Assembly: GCF_015547515.1 (NCBI RefSeq)
Contig: NZ_JADMVE010000004.1
Location: 372,001 to 436,000 of the forward strand
Origin: Eubacterium sp. 1001713B170207_170306_E7
GTDB taxonomy: Bacteria > Bacillota > Clostridia > Eubacteriales > Eubacteriaceae
Reading direction: 5' to 3'
DNA: 64,000 nucleotides
This document shows positions 40,379 through 48,376 of this stretch, one piece after another. The notes under the pieces were generated by a model. The model saw nothing but the letters and a program-made list of their open reading frames with translations. It was not told where the DNA came from and did not search any database. The position numbers and the translations under genes are program-made. Every line of letters begins with the position of its first letter. Within the stretch, counting starts at the first letter, position 1.

Positions 40379-42501
40379 TAGATGGTTTTATTCATAAATC
40401 GTTTTTCAAATTCCTCTACCGGCATCGGCCTGGAATAATAAAAGCCCTGGGCCGCGAGACAGCCGCATTCATTCAGGAATCCCGCCTGGTCGCCAGTTTC
40501 CACGCCCTCCGCGATAACCTGAAGCTGCAGGTCATTAATCATGCCGATGGTATGCTCAATGATGGTCTTGCCCTTCTCGGTTGCCACGCTTTCGTTAAAG
40601 AACTCGCGGTCCAGCTTGATGGTGTTGACCGGCACATTTTTGAGCATATTGAGCGAGGAATAGCCTGAACCAAAATCGTCCATTGAGAAGGAGATGCCCT
40701 CCTCACTGAGCCGCTCCATGCCGTGGTACAGATCCACCGTGTTCTCCACAAAGCTGCTCTCTGTCAGCTCAACCTCCAGCAGCTCCTTGGGAATATCGTA
40801 GCGTCTTATGATGTGCAGCAGCTTTTTATAAAAATTCGGGTTATACACCTGCACTCTGGACACATTGACTGATACCGGAACCGCTTCCATTCCCCTGTCC
40901 AGCCAGGATTTTATCATTCGGCAGGTTTCCTCCCAAACGTATTCGTCCAGCTTGATAATAAAGCCATTGCGCTCAAAAAGCGGGATAAAACGGTAAGGTG
41001 TCAGGAATCCCCTTTCGGGATGATCCCAGCGTACCAGCGCTTCCGCACCGATCACTTCGCCTGTCTGCACATTGTGCTTGGGCTGGAGATACACCTTAAA
41101 CTGGCCCTTCTTCAGCGCGTCATCCATCTCGTTTTCAATCCGCTGCTCCTCAAGCTGCTTGGCCCTCAGCTTTTTATCATAAAAGGCCCACTGTTTGATC
41201 AGACTCCCCTTTATGGTCTTCTGGGCCAGATTTGCCCAGTCACAGAGAATACTGATCTGGACGCTCCGGTCCCTCACAATGCAGATACCGCAGGAGGGCA
41301 TCACCTGATAGGTTTCTGAATACCGGTTGATTTCTTCGAGTATCTTCTGGATACGCGCAAGCAGAGGCCTGCCGGAGCCGTAGGACACACAGAGGCAGAA
41401 CACGTCGCTGTTCATGCGCCCAAAGGCGTCCAGCGGGCCCATATGAGACGAAATAACCGTTGCCATAAAACGGAGCAGCCGGTTGCCCTCCTCACGCCCG
41501 TACAGATCGTTAATAAACTTAAACCGGTTAACATCCAGGCGCACCACGGCATACTTCTGCTCTGGGTGCTCCTGGATCAGCTTTTCTGCCTGAGTGTAGA
41601 AGGTGTTGATGTTATAGATACCGGTCAGCATATCAAATTCTGCCCGGTACTTCAGCGTCTCGTGGGCGCGTTTGGACTCGTCGATGTTGTTCAGAGTGCC
41701 GATCACCCGGTTAAGTCCGCCGCCTTCGTTGTACAGCACATTAAATACGATCTTGCACCAGACATAGCGGCCCTTTTTATTGCAAAGGCGGATTTCCAGC
41801 TCTACCTGCCCATTGCTGATGGCGTCCATGCTCATTTTCTGCTTTAATGTCTTAATGTCCTCGGGATGGACGACTCCGTCGTTCAGCCAGATTATTTTGA
41901 TATCCCGGCCATCATAGCGGCCCATAAAATTTTGCGAAAACTCCGGTGCGTAATAGCGCTTACCGGTCTCAATGTTCCACTCAAACACCAGGGTGTTTGT
42001 CTGACCCACGACCAGACGGTAGCGCTCGTCGTCCACCTGCTTTTTCTGGAGCGTTTCGTTTTCCTTCTCCACGGCCTCCAGCTGCTTTTTATATTCAATG
42101 TCCATGATAAAGCAGAGCAGGATCTCATCCTGCTCGCCCTCAATTTCTGCCGGAAAAACCGTCAGCGAAGCCCAGTGATAAACGCCGTCCACCCACAGCT
42201 TTCTAAACTCTCCGATGACACTGGTTTTTCCGGAATCCAAAACCGCGTGTATTTTGTCAATATCAAAAAAATCCAAAAAACGTCTCGAATCCTCCGGATG
42301 GATCATGTGAGCAGCCACATCGGCAATGCCGTCTGATAAAGCCCCGTCTTTTGCCGGGATGACGTATTTACCCTCGACATGATAGATGAGCCGATAACGA
42401 TTTTTGGTCACATTCAGTTCATAGAGCTCGTCGTAAATATTGCGCAAAGCTACACTATAAACATTATTTTCAATGGTTTCATTTGTCTTTTTCCCTGCCA
42501 T
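40378..42501 (-). CDS. PAS-GGDEF-EAL protein, probable c-di-GMP phosphodiesterase
   Basis: 707 residues without membrane segments. Two PAS-like domains (about 30-145 and 160-280) precede a GGDEF domain (about 285-440) and an EAL domain (about 455-700). The GGDEF signature reads GRMNSDVF, so cyclase activity is unlikely. The EAL part keeps its catalytic residues: GAEALVRWDH, VSVNVSRV, EVELTESSF, MDDFGSGYSSLNM, KLDREF and IAEGVETGDQ. So it should hydrolyse c-di-GMP, with the degenerate GGDEF perhaps sensing GTP. Single gene. The PAS domains may link the activity to redox or a small ligand. Confidence 0.88.
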   Translation of the reverse strand: MAGKKTNETIENNVYSVALRNIYDELYELNVTKNRYRLIYHVEGKYVIPAKDGALSDGIADVAAHMIHPEDSRRFLDFFDIDKIHAVLDSGKTSVIGEFRKLWVDGVYHWASLTVFPAEIEGEQDEILLCFIMDIEYKKQLEAVEKENETLQKKQVDDERYRLVVGQTNTLVFEWNIETGKRYYAPEFSQNFMGRYDGRDIKIIWLNDGVVHPEDIKTLKQKMSMDAISNGQVELEIRLCNKKGRYVWCKIVFNVLYNEGGGLNRVIGTLNNIDESKRAHETLKYRAEFDMLTGIYNINTFYTQAEKLIQEHPEQKYAVVRLDVNRFKFINDLYGREEGNRLLRFMATVISSHMGPLDAFGRMNSDVFCLCVSYGSGRPLLARIQKILEEINRYSETYQVMPSCGICIVRDRSVQISILCDWANLAQKTIKGSLIKQWAFYDKKLRAKQLEEQRIENEMDDALKKGQFKVYLQPKHNVQTGEVIGAEALVRWDHPERGFLTPYRFIPLFERNGFIIKLDEYVWEETCRMIKSWLDRGMEAVPVSVNVSRVQVYNPNFYKKLLHIIRRYDIPKELLEVELTESSFVENTVDLYHGMERLSEEGISFSMDDFGSGYSSLNMLKNVPVNTIKLDREFFNESVATEKGKTIIEHTIGMINDLQLQVIAEGVETGDQAGFLNECGCLAAQGFYYSRPMPVEEFEKRFMNKTI

Positions 42502-42673
42502 TTCACAGCTCCTATTATGGGTTTAACTGCAGCTGGCTGCCCTACAGTATATCTGTTTAGGCCCTGTAGCTTTGCGTCTCTGTTTTTCAGCAGATTTGCC
42601 CTAGTATTAGTTTCGTTTATATTTCATTCTATTATATAATAATTATTTTTGAAACACAACTCCTATTTTTTAC
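42502..42673. other. intergenic region
   Basis: Upstream region of the EAL gene. AT-rich stretch 42610-42660 could hold its promoter; no gene or structured RNA is recognised. Confidence 0.35.
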
Positions 42674-42696
42674 AAAAAAAGCAGGCGTAAGCCTGC
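42674..42696 (-). terminator. terminator of rex
   Basis: GCAGGC (42681-42686), GTAA loop, GCCTGC (42691-42696); on the minus strand followed by seven T. Confidence 0.85.
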
Positions 42697-42707
42697 TGTA
42701 TTTCGCT

Positions 42708-43352
42708 TTATTCGCTGTCATCCTCTTCGTTAATCAGATAGGTTAATGTAAACAGGCTGTCGGTGATGTTCACACTCTCAACCACCACATCATCCGGCAC
42801 TGTCAGGTCCAGAGGCACGAAGTTCAAAATAGCCTTGATTCCGAGCTCTACAACATGGTCTGTGGTTTCCTGCCCAACCTGCTGCGGTACACTCAGGATA
42901 CAGATGTCAATCTTGTGATGCGCCACAAAGGCGTCGAGATCGTCCATGTGGTATACGGTCACATTGCCCACCTTTTTACCGATCTGATCCGGATCCACGT
43001 CAAACATGGCCTTGAAATGAATGCCCTCTTCCTTAAAGCGCTCGTAATTGACAATGGCATGGCCCAGGTTCCCAGAACCGATGATAATGCAGTTATACTG
43101 GAGGTCCAACCCCAGAATCTTGCGGATAGCTTCCTTCAGCTCTTTTACCTTATAGCCGTACCCCTGCTGACCGTACGCGCCGAAGGAATTCAAATCCTGA
43201 CGGATCTGCGAGGCGGTCAGCCCCATCATAGCCGCCAGCTCCTTAGACGAGATTTTTTCAATATGTTGATCCTGTAAATCGGTTAAATACTGGTAATACT
43301 TGGGCAGACGCTTAACAACTGTCATCGATACCCTTTTTGAAAAAGTTTGCAT
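42708..43352 (-). CDS. rex: redox-sensing transcriptional repressor Rex
   Basis: 214 residues. N-terminal winged helix (SKELAAMMGLTASQIRQDLN) and a Rossmann NAD(H) domain (IIGSGNLGHAIVNYERF, FDVDPDQIGKKVG, ILSVPQQVGQ), full length for the family. Rex represses fermentation and respiration genes and is released by high NADH. In the upstream gap a half-match to the Rex operator, TTGTTAA at 43400-43406, might allow self-regulation, but its partner half is poor. Single-gene unit ended by the hairpin at 42674. Confidence 0.95.
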   Translation of the reverse strand: MQTFSKRVSMTVVKRLPKYYQYLTDLQDQHIEKISSKELAAMMGLTASQIRQDLNSFGAYGQQGYGYKVKELKEAIRKILGLDLQYNCIIIGSGNLGHAIVNYERFKEEGIHFKAMFDVDPDQIGKKVGNVTVYHMDDLDAFVAHHKIDICILSVPQQVGQETTDHVVELGIKAILNFVPLDLTVPDDVVVESVNITDSLFTLTYLINEEDDSE

Positions 43353-43511
43353 TCTGCACTCCCCTCCTGCGTCGTACTTATCCTTTTTATTATATCAAGT
43401 TGTTAAAAAAACGTCAATTTTTATGACCGAATTAATTAAAAATTTGTCAAAGTTTTTTGATTCCTTCAGAAATCCCGCAAACAAATGCCTTTGCAGTGTC
43501 TTGAAAAGCAA

Positions 43512-43862
43512 TTAATCGGTGATGTCGGACATCAGATTAAGATGCGGACTGCCGATCACCTTGGCCACATCCAGCACAAAGGCGATGCCCATACCCGGCT
43601 TGTCGATTTCAATTTTTTTCTGAATCGAGCAGAGCACCGCCTTTCGGATCGCCGCGTCCACCAGAATCAGGACAATCTCCTTTTCCGGCTCAATGGTAAT
43701 GCCAAAAAACCGCGCGTTTTCATGGATACCGGACCCGCGCCCGTACATGACGGTCGCGCCGTCGGCCCCGCCCTGCTTGGCGGCGTCGATGACCTCGCCG
43801 GACATATCCTTTTCCACAATCACCACAATCAGCTCGGTCTTAATTTTATTTCTGTCTTCCAT
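43512..43862 (-). CDS. P-II family regulator-like protein linked to DUF1538 transporters
   Basis: 116 residues from ATG 43862, chosen because GGAGG lies 5 nt upstream. It has the P-II ferredoxin-like layout: KTELIVVIVEKDMSGEVIDA, GGADGATVMYGRG (T-loop region), EKEIVLILVDAAIRKAVLCS and a short C-terminal strand. The uridylylated Tyr of classical GlnB is not placed as usual, so it is more of a P-II-like transporter-associated protein. It follows two DUF1538 membrane genes, suggesting it gates them as GlnK gates AmtB (inference). Confidence 0.82.
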   Translation of the reverse strand: MEDRNKIKTELIVVIVEKDMSGEVIDAAKQGGADGATVMYGRGSGIHENARFFGITIEPEKEIVLILVDAAIRKAVLCSIQKKIEIDKPGMGIAFVLDVAKVIGSPHLNLMSDITD

Positions 43863-43929
43863 TTTTTCCTCCATCATTCGCTAAGTAATCTACATATTAT
43901 ATATGATTAAAATCTTATGTCAATACGGG

Positions 43930-44694
43930 TTAAGCATCACGGGCCTGCTTTTCACACTGCCTTTTTCTGTAGGCCTCCTTCTGCCTGTAAAAAAAGCCCA
44001 GCAGCAGGGTTGTCAGAATGGGTGCGAGGGCGATCAGCGCCACCACGCCAAAGCCGTCCAGCAGCGGATCGCGCCCCGGCGTCGCACCTGCCACAGCTAC
44101 TGAAAGCGACAGGATAAAGGTCGAGCACATGGGCCCTGTGGCCACTCCGCCGTTGTCAAAGGCCATGGCCAGAAAATTCGGCTCTACAAAGCGGCCGAGA
44201 ATAAAGGCCAGGATATAGCCAGGAATCAGAATCCACCACAGCGAAATGCCCACCAGCAGCCGGATCATGGCTGTCATAACCGCCAGCGCCACCCCCAGCG
44301 AGATGGCCAGCAGCATGACCCGCGCCTTGATGGCGCCGCTGGTCATTTCCTCAACCTGCTTGACCATGACCTGGACGGCCGGCTCGGCAAAGGCCACCAG
44401 AAAGCCGATGGCAAAGCCCAGCGGAATAAGGATCCAGCTGTACTCAAGCTCCGCGAGGGCCGCGCCTAAAAACTCACCTGCGGGCACAAAGGCGATATGT
44501 ACTCCCTGGAGAAAAAGCACCAGTCCCAGGTAGGTTACCACAAAGCCGCCGATAATCCGCTTAATGACCGGCGGCCGCAGCCGCAGTCCAATGGCGTTCA
44601 AAAACAAAAAAATCAGGACGATGGGCAGAATGGCCAGGAAAACCTCCCATGCCACCTCTGTTATACCATCCAATAAATGACTGATCAGGTTCAT
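43930..44694 (-). CDS. DUF1538 family membrane protein (second of pair)
   Basis: 254 residues with six to seven hydrophobic helices. The motifs GAALAELEYSWILIPLGFAI, VAFAEPAVQVMVKQVEEMTS and AFDNGGVATGPMCSTFILSL match DUF1538, a transporter-like family of unknown substrate. Its start overlaps the first DUF1538 gene by 4 nt. The short hydrophilic tail (YRQKEAYRKRQCEKQ) is cytoplasmic. Forms one operon with its paralogue and the P-II-like gene. Confidence 0.82.
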   Translation of the reverse strand: MNLISHLLDGITEVAWEVFLAILPIVLIFLFLNAIGLRLRPPVIKRIIGGFVVTYLGLVLFLQGVHIAFVPAGEFLGAALAELEYSWILIPLGFAIGFLVAFAEPAVQVMVKQVEEMTSGAIKARVMLLAISLGVALAVMTAMIRLLVGISLWWILIPGYILAFILGRFVEPNFLAMAFDNGGVATGPMCSTFILSLSVAVAGATPGRDPLLDGFGVVALIALAPILTTLLLGFFYRQKEAYRKRQCEKQARDA

Positions 44695-45386
44695 CTGAAG
44701 ATCACCCCCAAAATCATGACGGCCAGCACCGGCCCCAGAGAGGACAGGGCGACCATGCCAAAGCTGTCTGTTCCTTCCCTGCTGGTTCTTACACCGCTGG
44801 TGATCCCGCTGCCCAGACTCAGGATAAAGGGCACCGTAATGGGACCTGTGGTCACGCCGCCAGAATCAAAGGCGACAGGGGCCATCTCAGGGTTTGTAAA
44901 AAAGGACAGGGCAAAAACAGCAATATACCCAATGATCAGAATATGATACAGCTTCATCTGAAAAACAAAACGGAGCAGCGCGATGACCAGAAATACACCA
45001 ACCCCGACACCGACCACAGCGATGAGCATCGTCCGGTTGATCGTCCCATCCGAAACCGCTGCTACCTGGCCGGCCAGCACCTGCACATCCGGCTCGGCGA
45101 TGGTCACAAACATGCCCACAAAAAAGCCCGCGGCAACGAGTATTTTCAGGCTTCTTCTGGATACCAGATAATTTCCCACACGCTCGCCCACCTCCATCAT
45201 GGAGATATCTGCGCCGAACAAAAAAAGTGCCATGCCGATCATCATCATGACAGCGCCGCCGATAAAGGATACAAGCATTTCTGGCGTAAAGGGCGCCCAG
45301 ATACCGCTGATGATTAAAATCAGAACGGTCATCGGTAAAATTGATACAAGGACTTCTTTAAAGCTATTAAGCAGTTTTTTCATCAA
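44691..45386 (-). CDS. DUF1538 family membrane protein (first of pair)
   Basis: 231 residues, six to seven helices, with FVTIAEPDVQVLAGQVAAVS and AFDSGGVTTGPITVPFILSL closely matching the same positions in the downstream gene. The two look like the halves of a transporter that in other bacteria is one long DUF1538 protein. GAGGAGG before ATG. Head of the DUF1538-DUF1538-P-II operon. Confidence 0.82.
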   Translation of the reverse strand: MMKKLLNSFKEVLVSILPMTVLILIISGIWAPFTPEMLVSFIGGAVMMMIGMALFLFGADISMMEVGERVGNYLVSRRSLKILVAAGFFVGMFVTIAEPDVQVLAGQVAAVSDGTINRTMLIAVVGVGVGVFLVIALLRFVFQMKLYHILIIGYIAVFALSFFTNPEMAPVAFDSGGVTTGPITVPFILSLGSGITSGVRTSREGTDSFGMVALSSLGPVLAVMILGVIFR

Positions 45387-45549
45387 ACCTCCTCCTCATG
45401 TTGTAATTTATTCTTTTATACCCATTTAGATGCAAAATATTCATCATTTTGCAAATTTCTTTTTCCTGCCGCTGTCCGCAGTCGACACACCTCCTCTTTT
45501 TTGGTATCATATATAAGGAATACTATGGAAAGAACAGGCAGAAAACCCT
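45387..45549. promoter_or_regulatory. divergent promoter region, DUF1538 operon and ABC-F gene
   Basis: 163 nt. TATCATATATAAGGAATACT at 45506-45525 offers a plus-strand -10-like stretch for the ABC-F gene. No further element is recognised. Confidence 0.35.
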
Positions 45550-47487
45550 ATGCTTATAAATATTGAAAATCTTAGTTTTAGTTACGGCATCAATGAAATC
45601 TTTAACCAGCTGAGCCTCTCCATACAGGAAAAGGAGATGATCGGCCTGGTGGGGCGCAACGGCTCAGGTAAGTCCACCTTTCTCCGGCTGCTCGCCGGCA
45701 GCCTCACGCCCGACAGCGGCGTCATCAGCAAAAAATCCAGTTTATCCATCGGCTATCTGGCCCAGGAGGCCGATTTTCCGGCAGACACCACCCTGAATAC
45801 CCTTTTCCTCTCTGTCTTTGATCCGCTCATCAAAATGGAGGAGCGTCTGCGTCAGCTGGAGCACCAGATCGGTGAAACAAGCGGTCCGGAGCAGGAAAAG
45901 GTCATGAAAACCTACGGCGAGCTGCAGGACCGCTTCGCAGAGCAAAAGGGCTACGAATACCCCAGCCGTATCCGCGGCATTGCCAAGGGCCTCGGCTTTA
46001 CCGATGAGGATATGGCAAAGCCCTTTGGCGTTTTGTCCGGCGGTGAAAAGACACGGGCCGCCCTGGGGCGCAACCTGCTTCAGGAGCCTGAGCTGCTGCT
46101 GCTCGATGAGCCCACCAACTACCTGGATATCGACTCCCTCCAGTGGCTGGAGCAGTTTTTAAAGGCCTATGACGGCGCTTTTGTCATCATCTCCCACGAC
46201 CGTTACTTTCTGGATAAGGTCTGCGGCCGTATTCTGGAAGTCTCCCGCCATTCGCTGGACAGCTACATTGGCAACTACACCACCTATGTGGAGAAAAAGG
46301 AAAAACAGCTCATGGACCTGGACCACCAGTATGCCCAGCAGATGCGCGAGATTAAACGCCAGCAGGAAATGATCGCCCGCTTCCGCCGCTACAACTCTGT
46401 GCACAGCTCCAAACGCGCCGCCAGCCGGGAGAAGGCTCTGGCTAAAATGGAGGTGGTGGAAAAAGTACAGACCGAATCCGACGCCCATTTTAACTTCAAG
46501 CCCCGTATCCAGAGCGGCAAGGATGTCCTGACCGTCCGCGATGTGTCAAAGTCCTTTGACGGACAGCCCCTTTTCCAAAATATCTCCTTCGATATCCACC
46601 GCGGCGACAAGGTGGGCATCATCGGCGCCAACGGTATCGGCAAAACGACCCTGTTCCGCATTATCCAGGACAAGGTTTCCCGGGACAGCGGTGTCATTGA
46701 ATACGGACATAAGGTCCATGTTGGTTATTATGACCAGGAAAATAACGACCTTAAGCAGTTTTACAACGAGAACCTGCTGGAGGCCCTGTGGGACATTGAC
46801 ATCCATTTTACCGAGGGCGAGCTGCGCAGCATTCTGGCCGCTTTCCTGTTTACCGGCGACGATGTGTTCAAAGCGGTCAGCTCGCTGTCCGGCGGCGAAA
46901 AGGCCCGTCTTCTGCTGGCGCGCCTGATGCTGTCCCAGTCCAACTTTCTGCTCATGGACGAGCCCACCAACCATATCGACATGCGCACTAAGGAGATTCT
47001 CGAAAACGCCCTGATCGCTTATCAGGGAACACTCCTGTTCATCTCCCATGACCGATACTTCCTCAACCGGGTGGCGACTAAAATATACAACTTCACCCCA
47101 ACCGGTATTGAGGTCACGCTGGGGAATTATGATGACTATATCCATTACAAGGACGAAGCCGCCCTGCGTCAGGCCCTGGAGGCTGAGAAAAACCGGACCG
47201 TGGTCACCAAAACCCAGCAGAAAGCAGACCGTAAAAAACAGAAGGAGCAGGAAGCCGCATTCCGCAGTAAAAAGAAAGAGCTGAAAACCGTGGAGGCAGA
47301 TATCGAGCGCCTGGAAAACGAAATCGCCGCCTGTGAAAGCGAGATGTGTCAAAACGATTTTTACGACGATATGGACCGGGTAAGCGCCGTAACAGCTGCC
47401 TACAATACCGCCAGAGAGGCTGTGGCCGGCCTGACCGACCGCTGGGAGGAGCTGCTGCTCGAGATTGAGGAATGGGAAGAACAATAA
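45550..47487 (+). CDS. ABC-F family ATPase (Uup/YfmR-like, ribosome-associated)
   Basis: 645 residues with two ABC domains and no membrane segment: Walker A GRNGSGKSTFLRLL and GANGIGKTTLFRII; signatures LSGGEKTRAALG and LSGGEKARLLLA; Walker B LLLLDEPTNYLD and FLLMDEPTNHID. An arm/linker of about 80 residues rich in basic side chains (KEKQLMDLDHQYAQQMREIK) and a C-terminal coiled coil (about 545-645) fit the Uup/YfmR branch. These proteins relieve stalled ribosomes by acting at the E site. Antibiotic resistance is possible for ABC-F but not suggested by anything here. Confidence 0.92.
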   Translation: MLINIENLSFSYGINEIFNQLSLSIQEKEMIGLVGRNGSGKSTFLRLLAGSLTPDSGVISKKSSLSIGYLAQEADFPADTTLNTLFLSVFDPLIKMEERLRQLEHQIGETSGPEQEKVMKTYGELQDRFAEQKGYEYPSRIRGIAKGLGFTDEDMAKPFGVLSGGEKTRAALGRNLLQEPELLLLDEPTNYLDIDSLQWLEQFLKAYDGAFVIISHDRYFLDKVCGRILEVSRHSLDSYIGNYTTYVEKKEKQLMDLDHQYAQQMREIKRQQEMIARFRRYNSVHSSKRAASREKALAKMEVVEKVQTESDAHFNFKPRIQSGKDVLTVRDVSKSFDGQPLFQNISFDIHRGDKVGIIGANGIGKTTLFRIIQDKVSRDSGVIEYGHKVHVGYYDQENNDLKQFYNENLLEALWDIDIHFTEGELRSILAAFLFTGDDVFKAVSSLSGGEKARLLLARLMLSQSNFLLMDEPTNHIDMRTKEILENALIAYQGTLLFISHDRYFLNRVATKIYNFTPTGIEVTLGNYDDYIHYKDEAALRQALEAEKNRTVVTKTQQKADRKKQKEQEAAFRSKKKELKTVEADIERLENEIAACESEMCQNDFYDDMDRVSAVTAAYNTAREAVAGLTDRWEELLLEIEEWEEQ

Positions 47488-47575
47488 TATTCTTCATATC
47501 CCGCCAGATAATCTCTTGATTGTCATGGGATAATTGTTATAATAATCTAAAAACAGAAACCAAGGGGATAAAAAT

Positions 47576-47806
47576 ATGAAATTAAACGAACAGGAAAAAA
47601 GAGTCCTGAACAGTCTGTTCAGCGGCATCACAGGAACGACCCGAAACGAGATGCTCTGTGCGCTTTACGCTGCCAAGCCGGCCAACGACGGCACTGTGGA
47701 TTCCCAGGAGATTATCACGCTGGTCAACGGGCTCATCTTGAAAATTTACAACGCAGAACCGGAGGAAATGCAGGAGGTATTCGCCGGCATTCCGTACGAG
47801 GTTTAG
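47576..47806 (+). CDS. small hypothetical protein, 76 residues
   Basis: Not recognised. It begins MKLNEQEKRVLNSLFSGITG after AAGGGG (8 nt upstream), is acidic, predicted helical and has no membrane segment. A good RBS, its own terminator and normal codon use support it as real. 88 nt after the ABC-F gene. Confidence 0.65.
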   Translation: MKLNEQEKRVLNSLFSGITGTTRNEMLCALYAAKPANDGTVDSQEIITLVNGLILKIYNAEPEEMQEVFAGIPYEV

Positions 47807-47807
47807 A

Positions 47808-47847
47808 AAAAAAGCTGCATGGCCATGCACAGGTCATACAGCTTTTT
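47808..47847. terminator. bidirectional terminator
   Basis: AAAAAAGCTG and CAGCTTTTTT arms with an inner CATGGCCATG palindrome, between two convergent genes. Confidence 0.75.
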
Positions 47848-47849
47848 TA

Positions 47850-48137
47850 TTATTCCGCCTTAACGCTCCATTTCATGAGCTCATTATAGTCCGGGTACGC
47901 ACCCTTTTTCCAGATCTCACCGCCGACGACGGTGATGGGCATCGCTTCGACACCCTCCTGCAGCAGCACCTGCTCCACAGGACGGACCTCTGTCATCAAG
48001 CTCGGATTGTCCCAGATATTAAACACGTTAATGGTGATCCCGGCATTCTGGAAAGCCTTCAGAAGCACATCAAAATCAATGACTCCCTGCTCACCGTTAT
48101 GATTTAATGTCGTTTCATAAATATTAATTTCTGCCAT
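47850..48137 (-). CDS. ArsD-like thioredoxin-fold protein lacking the metal-binding cysteines
   Basis: 95 residues from ATG 48137 (the longer ORF start at 48203 has no RBS). It matches the layout of the arsenic metallochaperone ArsD: MAEINIYE strand, FDVLLKAFQNAGITINVFNI, then VLLQEGVEAMPITVVGGEIW and KKGAYPDYNELMKW. The diagnostic Cys pair after the first strand of ArsD and every other cysteine are missing, so it cannot bind As(III) in the known way. No arsR, arsA or arsB is nearby. Function unknown. Confidence 0.72.
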   Translation of the reverse strand: MAEINIYETTLNHNGEQGVIDFDVLLKAFQNAGITINVFNIWDNPSLMTEVRPVEQVLLQEGVEAMPITVVGGEIWKKGAYPDYNELMKWSVKAE

Positions 48138-48230
48138 CGCCCAAACCTGCTTTCTTTCGTTTTTATCATTATAACACAAACCGCCGCGGCAGGTTAATGG
48201 CAATATCTGTCCTCAAAGAGAAAAATATCG

Positions 48231-48264
48231 AAAAAAACGGTATACGCCAAAACGACGTACACCG
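48231..48264 (-). terminator. terminator of glutamate dehydrogenase gene containing palindrome repeat, copy 3
   Basis: On the minus strand ACGGTGTACGTC, GTTTT loop, GGCGTATACCGT pairs throughout with two G-U pairs and runs into seven T. The sequence is close to the palindromes at 2731 and 29161. Confidence 0.82.
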
Positions 48265-48376
48265 TATTATTTTATCCCATTTTTCAGCATTCAGCGCGAG
48301 AGAGCATATTTTTTATTATGTGACCGAGCTCAGAACACACGGCAACACAGCAGTTCAGGCGTTTTTGACGCCAGAA

